From an uncultured Flavobacteriales bacterium (GTDB lineage Bacteria; Bacteroidota; Bacteroidia; Flavobacteriales_D; Sanyastnellaceae), in contig CALJFZ010000017.1 in the NCBI GenBank assembly GCA_938074325.1, positions 62,001-126,000 of the forward strand: 64,000 nt of DNA, read 5' to 3'. Positions 27,727 to 38,300 of this stretch are shown here, piece after piece. The notes under the pieces were generated by a model. The model worked only from the letters and a program-made list of their open reading frames with translations, did not search any database and had not been told where the DNA came from. The position numbers were made by a program, and so were the translations under genes. Each line of letters begins with the position of its first letter. The stretch's first letter is position 1.

Positions 27727-28530
27727 ATGCGCAACGATAGTGACGAAATTGACTTTCAGATTTTTGGCGACGACATGCAGACCGTCGAGGTTGAATTGGA
27801 CCCAGGTGAAACGGTGGTAGCAGAGGCAGGAGCCATGAACTGGATGGAGGAAGGCATCCGATTTGAGGCACGAATGGGCGATGGCTCGGCGGTTCAATCC
27901 GGATTTTTCGGTTCCTTGCTCGGAGCGGGCAAACGTATCCTGACCGGCGAATCCCTGTTCATGACGCATTTCACCAACAATGGAATGGGCAAGCGGCGGG
28001 TAGCTTTTGCTTCTCCCTATCCCGGAAAAATCATGCCCATTCAGTTGGCAGATTTAGGTGGGGAAGTGATCTGCCAGAAGGATGCCTTTCTCTGTGCCGC
28101 GAGGGGGACGGAAGTATCCATTGCCCTGAATAAGCGATTGGGGTCAGGGTTTTTCGGCGGAGAAGGATTCATTTTGCAAAGGCTACGTGGAGACGGTATG
28201 GCGTTCCTACATGCGGGGGGAACCATAGTTCAGAAGCAGTTGAACAACGAGAGCCTGCGAATTGACACGGGATGCATCGTGGCCTATGCGGGGAACATTG
28301 ATTATTCCATCGAAGCTGCAGGAGGCTTAAAGTCGATGTTTTTTGGCGGTGAGGGGCTTTTCCTCGCAACGCTGCAAGGGACCGGCACGGTCTGGCTGCA
28401 GTCGTTGCCGTTCAGTCGATTGGCAAACCGAATCTTAGCCCATGCACCAGCCGCAGGGGGCAACTCGAAGGGAGAGCGCACGCCCTTGGGGCAGTTAGGT
28501 CGAATAATGGACGGTGACTTCCGAATTTGA
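27727..28530 (+). CDS. AIM24/TIGR00266-family protein
   Basis: Start set at the ATG at 27727 ([18 protein letters not shown]), giving 267 aa; the longer ORF in the track runs through the promoter region of the divergent peptidase gene. The sequence is the usual double-psi-like beta repeat of the family: '[20 protein letters not shown]', 'SLFMTHFTN', '[20 protein letters not shown]', '[15 protein letters not shown]' and '[19 protein letters not shown]'. The biochemical function of the family is not established; the yeast relative is mitochondrial. It precedes an RRM protein gene by 73 nt. Confidence 0.82.
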   Translation: MRNDSDEIDFQIFGDDMQTVEVELDPGETVVAEAGAMNWMEEGIRFEARMGDGSAVQSGFFGSLLGAGKRILTGESLFMTHFTNNGMGKRRVAFASPYPGKIMPIQLADLGGEVICQKDAFLCAARGTEVSIALNKRLGSGFFGGEGFILQRLRGDGMAFLHAGGTIVQKQLNNESLRIDTGCIVAYAGNIDYSIEAAGGLKSMFFGGEGLFLATLQGTGTVWLQSLPFSRLANRILAHAPAAGGNSKGERTPLGQLGRIMDGDFRI

Positions 28531-28532
28531 CT

Positions 28533-28540
28533 TATTTTTG
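28533..28540 (+). promoter_or_regulatory. -7 box (TATTTTTG) upstream of the RRM protein gene
   Basis: Exact match to TAnnTTTG, starting 2 nt after the stop of the AIM24-like gene. It would give a ~57-nt 5' leader for the RRM gene, long for this window. Confidence 0.42.
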
Positions 28541-28563
28541 CTTCGCTAACGCGTTAAAATTCT

Positions 28564-28577
28564 TGGTTACTTAACCA
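28564..28577 (+). promoter_or_regulatory. Palindrome TGGTTA-CT-TAACCA in the RRM gene leader
   Basis: A perfect 6+6 inverted repeat with a 2-nt spacer, located between the -7 box and the start codon. It could be a protein-binding site or a small RNA element; nothing else supports a specific role. Confidence 0.3.
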
Positions 28578-28603
28578 CATCACCTTTCACACCGACTTTT
28601 TAG

Positions 28604-29128
28604 ATGAAATTATTCGTCGCCAAATTGAACCGTGATGTTCAAGATGAACATTTGGTAGAAGCCTTTTCTGCCTACGGAGAAGTGGCTTATGCCCGTGTCA
28701 TTACCGATCGAGATACCGGTCAGTCCAAATGCTTTGGGTTTGTCCAAATGAGGGACAAAGCGGCTGGAGAGGCTGCTATTGAAGCCATGAACGGTGCTGA
28801 ACTCATGGGGTTCCGAATGGTGGTCAAAGAGGCGGAGGAGCGACCACGTTCGGGCGCCCCTCGTCAAGGAGCGAGTTCCGGCGCACCCGGTCGACCATCC
28901 GATGGACCGTCGCGTCCACGAGTAGCTCGGTCTGGCGAAAGCGGCGAGTTCAGTCGCCACTCGGATTCTGCAGGTAAGCCTCCTCAGGAATTCCGCAAAA
29001 AGGCCGCTCCAAAAGGGGGCAAGGCCAAAGGTCAACGCGACATCTACGCAGATGGTCCGAAACCCTCAAAGCTCAAGAATTCGAAGCCGAAAAACACGGA
29101 TTGGTTGGACGATATAGACGATTTTTAA
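28604..29128 (+). CDS. RNA-binding protein with one RRM and a basic low-complexity tail
   Basis: 174 aa. Residues 1-80 form an RNA-recognition motif with RNP2 'KLFVAKLN' (residues 2-9) and RNP1 'KCFGFVQM' (42-49); the aromatic Phe residues that stack on RNA bases are present. The rest (about 80-174) is rich in Gly, Pro, Ser, Arg and Lys ('RPRSGAPRQGASSGAPGRPS'), a disordered tail often seen in cold-inducible bacterial RRM proteins, ending in an acidic 'DWLDDIDDF'. It has its own -7 box, a ~57-nt leader with a palindrome, and a strong terminator 24 nt after the stop. Confidence 0.87.
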   Translation: MKLFVAKLNRDVQDEHLVEAFSAYGEVAYARVITDRDTGQSKCFGFVQMRDKAAGEAAIEAMNGAELMGFRMVVKEAEERPRSGAPRQGASSGAPGRPSDGPSRPRVARSGESGEFSRHSDSAGKPPQEFRKKAAPKGGKAKGQRDIYADGPKPSKLKNSKPKNTDWLDDIDDF

Positions 29129-29152
29129 GCGTTGAATTCATATGACTTACAC

Positions 29153-29175
29153 GGGGGCGATCGCCCCCTTTTTTT
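29153..29175 (+). terminator. Intrinsic terminator after the RRM gene
   Basis: GGGGGCGATCGCCCCC is a perfect 16-nt palindrome followed by seven T residues. It lies 24 nt after the RRM stop codon. Confidence 0.82.
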
Positions 29176-29295
29176 GTGCAAATTGTATGACAGAGAGGGG
29201 CGATGCGGCTTGTAAGCGAAGGTTGCTTTGCCGTCGAAAAACATGGTTTAATCGAGATAATTGATAATAACATCGAGAAGTATAGGATAATTCCG

Positions 29296-29303
29296 TATAT
29301 TTA
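29296..29303 (+). promoter_or_regulatory. Possible -7 box (TATATTTA) of the giant repeat-protein gene
   Basis: TATATTTA matches TAnnTTTG at all but the last base and ends 23 nt before the ATG at 29327. The 120 nt upstream are AT-rich compared with the surroundings, with a repeated ATCGAGA (29251 and 29272), consistent with a promoter region. No -33 box was found. Confidence 0.32.
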
Positions 29304-29326
29304 CGATGCCATAAACCATCACGAAC

Positions 29327-32300
29327 ATGAGCCGTATCCTACTGCTTTGCGCCGGAATTCTTTTCTCCGGACTCACTTTTGGTCAGTATTCACTGACAGT
29401 TTCAGAGCATGCCACTGACATCGTGCCAGGTCAAACGACCTACCGCGTGTACATCGACATGGTCAACCCCGCGGACTTCCTGAGTTCCGTTTACGGGAAT
29501 GATGCCGATCCGCTGTCTTTCTCGACTTCGGACGGTTTCTACAATGACCCGCTCGGTGCAACAGTCGCTTCAGGAATCAACCCGGCGTTCATCACGTTCT
29601 TTCCAACGATTGGCGCAGACAGCTGGATTACCATTGGAATCGATAGCCAGAACACCGGCGATGAGGTGGCCATTAGCACCGTTGAAGACGCCGCGCAGCC
29701 TTATGTTGCAGCATTCGGGGCGACTTCCGATTTGAACGGCCAGGACATTTTGCTCGATACCCAAACCGGAGGTGCTTGGTATGTTTTGAACAATACTCCC
29801 AATGGTCTGCCTAATGCAGACCTTCAGGTGTTGGTCATGCAGTTTACCACCACAGGCACCTTCGACGGTCTTTTGAACGTCCAGATTTTTGAGAACGGTG
29901 ATGGCTCCACAGACATCCGTAAGAGCATTGCATTCGACGGGGTAGGTACGTTTTTCGCTGAAGGTGAAGGTGGAGGAGGTACGGATCCCGTTTTGGGATG
30001 CACCGATAGCTCGGCCTGTAACTTCGACGCCGACGCAACCGAAGATGATGGTTCTTGCCTTCAACTGGACGAGTGTGGCATTTGCGGTGGTGATGGCATC
30101 GCAGATGGAGCGTGCGATTGTGATGGAAACGTATTGGATGAATGTGGTGTTTGCGGAGGAAATGGAATTGCAGATGGCGCGTGTGATTGCGACGGAAATG
30201 GTCCCGACGCAGGATACGATTGCGATGGCAACTGCTTGAATGACGCCGATGGCGATGGCACGTGCGATGAATTTGAAGTCGCGGGTTGTACTGACAGCGC
30301 GGCTTGTAACTACAACTCAGATGCTACCGATGACGATGGCTCTTGCCTTGCACTCGACGAATGCGGTGTATGTGGTGGGGATGGAATTGCTGATGGAGCG
30401 TGCGACTGCGACGGCAACGTCGAGGATGCACTGGGTGTATGCGGTGGTGACTGTACCGCCGATGCAAACGGAAACGGCATTTGTGACAGCGATGAATTGG
30501 CCGGTTGTACGGACAGTGCTGCTTGCAATTACAATGCGGACGCTACGGAGGACGACGGTTCTTGTGACTTCTGTTCTTGCGCAGGTGAGCCTGCCGGGGG
30601 AGAAGCATTGAGCGGCTACACCCTGACCGTTGAAGAACATGCTATGGACATCGTCCCAGGTTTGACGACTTACCGCATCTATGTTGATTTGGTCAACACC
30701 GACGATTTCTTGAGTTCGGTATACGGTAACGACGCGGATGCGCTCAGCATCTCAACAGACGACGGTTTCTACAATGATCCACTGGGAGCCACAGTAGCCT
30801 CTGGTATCAATCCTGCATTTGTTGCGTTCTTCCCAACCATTGGGGCGGACAGTTGGATCACGATCGGGATCGATTCTCAGAACACCGGTAACGAAGTTGC
30901 AATCAGCACCGTTGAAGATCCCAACCAACCTTACGTGGCTGCTTTCGGCGCCACCGACGCTTCGAACGGACAAGACATTTTACTGAACACCCAAACAGGC
31001 GGCGCTTGGTACGTATTGAACAATACTCCAAACGGATTGCCGGATGCAAACGGACGCGTGTTGGTCATGCAATTGACTACGTCGGCTGGGCTCTCTGGCA
31101 CCTTACCCGTTCAAATTTTCGAGAACGGCGATGGCGTGAATGATTTGCGTAAGACGTTTACGTTCGACGGTGTGGGAACATTTACAGCCGAAGGAGAAGG
31201 CGGCGCTGGAACCGGCGGCAACGCTTGCGGTTGCACCGACGAAAACGCCTCAAACTACGATCCGAACGCACAATACGATGACGGCAGCTGTGAGTTGAAC
31301 GTACCTGGATGTACGGATGACACAGCATGCAACTTCAACGAGGATGCCACCGAAGACGATGGCTCTTGCTTGCAACTCGACGAGTGCGGCGTGTGCGGTG
31401 GTGAAGGCATTGCTGAAGGTGCTTGTGATTGCGACGGAAACGGACCAGTGGCTGGCTATGATTGCGATGGCAATTGTTTGGCAGATGCCGATGGAGATGG
31501 GGTTTGCGATGAGTTTGAAGTCGCGGGCTGCACGGATGCGGAGGCATGCAACTACGACGTAAACGCGACCGATGACGACGGCTCTTGCCTTGCATTTGAT
31601 GAATGCGGTATTTGCGGCGGCGACGGCATCGCGGACGGTGCTTGTGATTGCGACGGTAACGGCCCAGCAGCTGGTTATGACTGCGACGGCAACTGCTTGA
31701 ACGATGCGGATGGTGACGGAATCTGTGACGGATTTGAGGTGGCTGGCTGTACAGACAGTGCAGCGTGTAACTACAATGCCAACGCCACAGAAGACGACGG
31801 CTCTTGCCTCCAGTCGGACGAGTGCGGCGTGTGCGGTGGAAACGGTATTGCCGACGGTGCTTGTGATTGCGACGGCAACGGTCCTGCAGCTGGTTATGAT
31901 TGTGACGGCAACTGCTTGAACGATGCGGATGGTGACGGAACCTGTGACGAATTTGAGGTAGCTGGCTGTACGGACAGTGCAGCGTGTAACTACGATGCAA
32001 ACGCCACGGAAGAAGACGGTTCTTGCTTGGAATTGGACGAGTGCGGTGTATGTGGCGGTGACGGCATCGCAGAGGGCACTTGTGATTGTGACGGTAATGG
32101 CCCAGAGGCCGGTTATGATTGCGAAGGCAATTGCTTGGCGGATGGAGACGGCGATGGAATTTGTGATGAATTTGAAGTAGGCGGTTGCGATGATGAAGCT
32201 GCATGCAACTACGACGCGAACGCGACCGATAACGACGGCTCTTGCGATTACTGCTCTTGCGGAGGTGAGTCAACTGGTGGTGCTTCCAGCGGATACACCT

Positions 32301-35300
32301 TGACCGTTGAGGAACATGCTGCAGACATCGTTCCCGGTCTGACTACTTACCGGTTGTACGTGAACTTGGTCAACACCGATGATTTCTTGAGTTCAGTGTA
32401 TGGAAACGATGCCGATCCGTTGAGCATCTCCACCGATGCTGGATTCTACAATGACCCGCTCGGTGCTACAGTCGCATCTGGAATCAACCCGGCCTTCTTG
32501 GGATTCTTCCCAACCATTGGTGCGGACAGCTGGATCACCATCGGCATCGACAGCCAAAACGTGGGTGACGAAGTGGCCATCAGCACAGTTGAAGATTCAG
32601 CTCAACCCTACGTTGCTTCATTTGGTGCAACGGATGCCTCTAACGGCCAGGACATTTTGTTAGATACCCAAACAGGCGGTGCATGGTATGTGTTGAACAA
32701 CACGCCAAACGGATTGCCTGACGCAAACGGACGTGTCTTGATCATGCAGTTGACAACATCTGCGGGTCTCTCAGGTACGCTCCCAGTCCAAATCTTCGAG
32801 AACGGCGACGGTGCAAATGACTTGCGCAAGACCTTCACGTTTGACGGTGTTGGAACCTTCAATGCGGTAGGAGAGAGCGGAGGAAGCACTGGCGGCAACG
32901 CATGTGGATGTACAGATGAAAGCGCCACGAACTACGATCCAACGGCCTCTTACGACGATGGTAGCTGTGAATACGTAGTACCAGGATGTACGGACGAAAC
33001 GGCGTGTAACTACAACGCCGATGCCAACGAAGATGACGGTTCATGCTTGCAAGAAGACGAGTGCGGCGTTTGCGGCGGTGACGGTATTGCCGAAGGCGCA
33101 TGTGACTGCGACGGCAACGGCCCAGAAGCCGGATACGACTGCGACGGCAACTGCTTGAACGACGCGGACGGTGACGGTGTATGCGACGAATTTGAAGTGG
33201 CCGGTTGTACGGACGCTTCTGCCTGTAACTACGATGAAAACGCAACCGACGACGACGGCTCTTGCCTCCAATTGGACGAGTGCGGCGTTTGCGGTGGCCA
33301 AGGAATTGCGGAAGGTGCATGTGATTGTGATGGCACCTTGCCAGAAGCCGGCTACGATTGCGAGGGCAACTGCGTGAACGATGCCGACGGCGACGGTGTG
33401 TGCGACGAATTTGAAGAGTCAGGTTGCACGGATTCGAGTGCCTGCAACTACAACAGCAACGCAACCGAAGACGACGGTTCTTGTACTTACGCTGAGGCAT
33501 CTTATGACTGCGATGGCAACTGCCTGAACGACGCGGATGCAGATGGTGTATGCGATGAATTTGAAGTGGCCGGTTGTGATGACGAAGCTGCGTGCAACTA
33601 CGATGCGAATGCCACAGACAACGACGGCTCATGCGAGTATGCAGACAGCGGCTACGACTGCGCTGGCAACTGCTTGGCTGATGCCGACGGTGACGGCATT
33701 TGCGATCCGTTCGAAGTGGCGGGATGCCAGGACGAAGGTGCGTGCAACTACAACGCTGACGCCACCGATGATGATGGCTCTTGCACGTATGCTGAAAGCG
33801 GCTACGACTGCGACGGCAACTGTTTGGCTGATGCCGACGGCGATGGCGTGTGCGATGAATTTGAGGTAGCCGGCTGTGCCGATGCTTCAGCATGTAACTA
33901 CGACGTAAACGCCACAGACGAAGACGGATCATGCACGTATGCAGACGCTGGCTACGATTGCGATGGCAACTGCTTGGCCGATGCCGATAACGATGGCATC
34001 TGCGATCCGTTTGAAGTGGCAGGCTGCCAAGACGAAAACGCTTGCAACTACGATGCGGAAGCCACGGACAGCGATGACTCTTGTGTTTATGCCGAGACCA
34101 GCTACGATTGCGACGGCAACTGCTTGAACGACGCAGACGGCGACGGAGTGTGCAACGAATTTGAAGTGGCGGGCTGTACAGATGATGCGGCGTGCAACTA
34201 CGATCCAAACGCAACGGAAGAAGACGGTACTTGTGCTGAGTTGGATGAGTGCGGTGTATGCGGTGGTTCAGGCATTCCTGAAGGAGCCTGTGATTGCGAC
34301 GGAACGCAACCAGAATTCGCATACGATTGCGACGGTAACTGCATCAACGACACGGACGGCGATGGCATCTGTGACGAGCTGGAATTCCCAGGATGTACGG
34401 ACGCAGACGCTTCGAACTACGATGCGGAAGCAACGTATGATGACGGTTCTTGCGAGTACGCGGGTTGCTTGGTCTCTTTTGCATGTAACTACGACCCCTC
34501 ATGGGATGTGTTGGACTTCTCAGCGTGTGACTTCACTTCGTGTGTTGGATGTACGGATGAGGCGGCCTGCAACTATGAGGCTGACAACACACAAGACAAC
34601 GGCTCATGTGAATACGCCGAAGCTGGCTATGATTGTGAAGGCAACTGCCTGAACGATGCCGACGGTGACGGTGTGTGCGACGAGTTCGAAGTCTTCGGAT
34701 GTACAGATCCTTCAAATCCTGGTTATGATGTGAATGCAACCGAGGATGACGGAAGCTGCTTGACTGCAGGTTGTACGTTGGAAGAGGCTTGCAACTACGA
34801 CGAGACGGCGGGGTACTTAGACATCGATGCGTGTGAATTCGATTCATGTGCAGGATGTACAGACGCTGCAGCATGCAACTACGATGCTACGGCGACCTTG
34901 GATGATGATTCTTGCGAATACCCAGAATTGGACTTCCTCGACTGCGAAGGCAACTGCTTGAATGATGCTGACGGCGACGGCGTATGCAACGAATTGGAAA
35001 TTGCAGGATGTACGGATCCAAACTCAGACTCCTACATGCCTCAAGCGACCGACGAAGACGGTTCTTGCATCTACCTCGGTTGCACGGCGAGCAGTGCATG
35101 TAACTTCGACCCAACAGCCAACTTCAACGACGGTTCTTGTGACTTCGAATCGTGTGTCGGTTGTGGAGACGAGGCGGCATGTAACTACGATGCCAACGTA
35201 TTGTTCTCGAATGCCGCACTCTGTGATTACCCTGAAGACGGGTACGATTGCGATGGCAACTGCTTGGCGGATGCCGACGGTGATGGCATTTGCGATGAAT

Positions 35301-38300
35301 TTGAAACGGCAGGGTGTACCGATGAAACGGCATGCAATTACAATGAAGATGCAACCGATTCGAATGACTCATGCGACTTTAGCTGCTATGGATGTACGAT
35401 TTCAGCATCGTGCAACTACGATCCTACAGCAACGGTCAACGACGGATCTTGCGACTTTGAAAGCTGTGTTGGATGTACCAACGCTGCCGCGTGTAACTAC
35501 GATCCCACCGCGACCATTTCTGCAAATGGATTGTGCGACTTCCCAGCAAGTCCATTTGAGGATTGCGACGGCAACTGCCTGAACGATGCCGATGGCGATG
35601 GTGTATGCGACGAACAAGAGATCTATGGATGTACAACTCCTGGCGTTGGTTACGATCCGTTCGCTACCGAGGACGATGGTTCATGCCCAGTAGGCGGTTG
35701 CATCATTCCTTCGCCCGTGTTCGCTTGTAACTACGATCCGAATGCTGATTACTTGATTTTCTCCATGTGCATCGATCCTCCTTGCACGGGTGGCATGATG
35801 GCAGGAAGCCCGACCCCAATGGGAATGGTGACTGGTGGATGCATGGATTTCTTCGCTTGTAACTTCGATCCTTCTGCTACAGAGGACGATGGTTCGTGTG
35901 AATACACGTCCTGCTTAGGCTGTACGCTGGAAGATGCGTGCAACTACGATGAGGATGCGGTTTACAATGACGGTTCATGCGAATACGAGAGTTGTGCCAT
36001 CGGAGGATGCGACAACGCCATTGCATGTAACTACAACCCAGAGGCTACCTTCAACGATGGCTCATGTGAGTACACATCGTGCTTGGGCTGTACCGATGAG
36101 GCGGCTGCGAACTACGATCCCGCTGCCACCATCGAGGATAATTCGTGCGAATTCCCAGGGTGCGTATTCCCAGCAGCGTGTAACTACGACTCCGGAGCGA
36201 ACGCCAACGACGGAAGCTGCGAATACACGTCATGTGCAGGTTGCATGGATGCAGCGGCTTGTAACTTCGATTCAACTGCAACCATTTCTGACTTTGCTTC
36301 ATGTGAATTCCCTGAAGCGGGTTACGGATGCGACGGCAACTGCTTGGCTGACGTCGACGGTGATGGTGTATGCGACGAATTCGAAGTCGCAGGATGCACC
36401 GATGCCACTGCCGATAACTACGACGGCAATGCCACCGATGACGATGGTTCTTGTGCTTATCCAGTATTTGGGTGCACCGTTCCAGCGGCTTGTAACTTCA
36501 ATCCAGCTGCAACCGACAACGACGGCTCTTGTGAATTCACAAGTTGTGCAGGTTGCTTGGATGCTGCGGCGTGCAACTTCGACGGCGAAGCAACCACAGG
36601 TGATAACTCACTCTGCGAGTTCCCAGCACCGAACTATGATTGCGACGGCAACTGCCTGAACGATGCAGACGGTGACGGAATCTGCGACGAAGCAGATAGC
36701 TGCAGCGATACCATGGCCTGCAACTACGACGACCCTGCAAATGGTTCTTGCTTGACGCTGGACATTTGCGGTGAGTGCGGCGGTGCTGGCATCGATACAG
36801 ATGGTGACGGCGTATGCGATAGCTTGGAGGTCGATGGTTGTACCGACGAATTGGCCTGCAACTACGATGCAGCGGCTACGGAAGAGGACGGCTCATGTTC
36901 TTTCTGCGGATGCGAGACCACTGCTGCCAACTTTGAAGGCTACGAAGTATTTGTTGAGCCCTTCATGGTTCACACCTCTGGTGAATTGGCTGGTTTGACG
37001 ACCTACCGCTTGTACTTGGAGACGCCAAACCCAACGGATTTGGTGACGTCCTTCACGGGTAACTCCGAGTGGCCATTGGAATTGAATACAACGACCTCGT
37101 TCTACCAGCACCCTGCCGGTGGATGGTCAGCTGAATTCTTGTCAGACGCCGTGGTCGGGTTCTTCCCGGATGTGATTTACGATTCGTACGTGACATTGAA
37201 TTTGGATGCTCCGGCCCAAAGCCCTGCCTTGAACCCAACCGCCCTTCCGGGTAGCTGGACGACAGAATTCGGCGCCGGTGATAACATCATGATCGACGAC
37301 TTTGCCGGAAGCGGATGGTACGTGACTCCGGACGGAGCTAACACTGCCGTGGACGCGAACAACCGCGTATTCTTAGCGCAGTTGACCACAGACGGTATCA
37401 TCTACGGTCAGTTCCGTGTGCAGGTCTTCCCAGAGGGAGACAACATCAACGACGAGCGTGTGGACCTCTCGTTTGTACAGCAATTGTGTAACGGTTGCAC
37501 AGACGAAGCGGCTTGTAATTACAACGCAGGTGCGAACAGCGACGATGGTTCTTGCATTTATGAAGCTTCTGAGTACGTCGATTGCGACGGAGTGTGCTTC
37601 AACGATGAAGACGGCGACGGGGTATGCGACGAAGAAGAAGTTGCAGGATGCACCGATGCCGCTGCGTGTAACTACGACGCCGATGCCACGTACGACGATG
37701 GTTCATGTGAGTTCTTGATTTCAGACTCTTACGATTGCGACGGCAACTGCTTGTTGGATACAGACGGTGACGGCGTGTGCAACCAAGACGAAATCTTGGG
37801 TTGTACAGATGCTGTAGCGTGCAACTACAACAACCAGGCGTCTGAGGAAGATGGTTCTTGCTTCTATGCCGAGTCAGGCTACGATTGCGACGGCAATTGC
37901 TTGAATGACACCGATGGCGATGGCGTATGCGATGAATTTGAAATCGCGGGTTGCACGGATCCTACGGCCTGCAACTACGACGCTGCAAATAGTGAAGAAG
38001 ATGGAAGCTGTGATTTCTGCTCATGTGGTGACCCAGTGACCAACTACACCATGACAGTAGAAGAGCACGCTGTGGACGGCATTGCGGGTACGACTACCTA
38101 CCGTTTCTACATCGACATGGAAAACCCAACGGACTTCCTGAGCGCCATGTACGGTACGAGTGTCGATCCGATGGTACTGTCGACGGAAAACGGTTTCTAC
38201 AACGACGATTTCGGAGCTGTTTCTGCAGACGGAATTCAGCCGGCATTCTTCGCGATCTTCCCATCACTTGAATACGACAGTTGGGTGACCATCGGTATCG

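Noticed and set aside
29153-29168. GGGGGCGATCGCCCCC containing GCGATCGC, the octamer highly repeated in cyanobacteria (HIP1)
   Set aside because: Only one copy was noticed and it is the stem of a terminator with T7; no sign of an HIP1-like repeat system.
32859-34322. 487-aa minus-strand ORF (and similar long antisense ORFs at 31335-32273, 34533-34874, 38580-39140) within the giant gene
   Set aside because: Their products are low-complexity Arg/His/Ser/Cys strings that arise from reading the Asp/Cys/Asn-rich repeat codons backwards; the plus frame has a signal peptide and coherent modules.
35934-36659. 241-aa plus-strand ORF in another frame of the giant gene (also 34161-34652, 34962-35582)
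   Set aside because: Thr/Met/Arg-rich shadow of the repeats in a shifted frame; no domain or start context.
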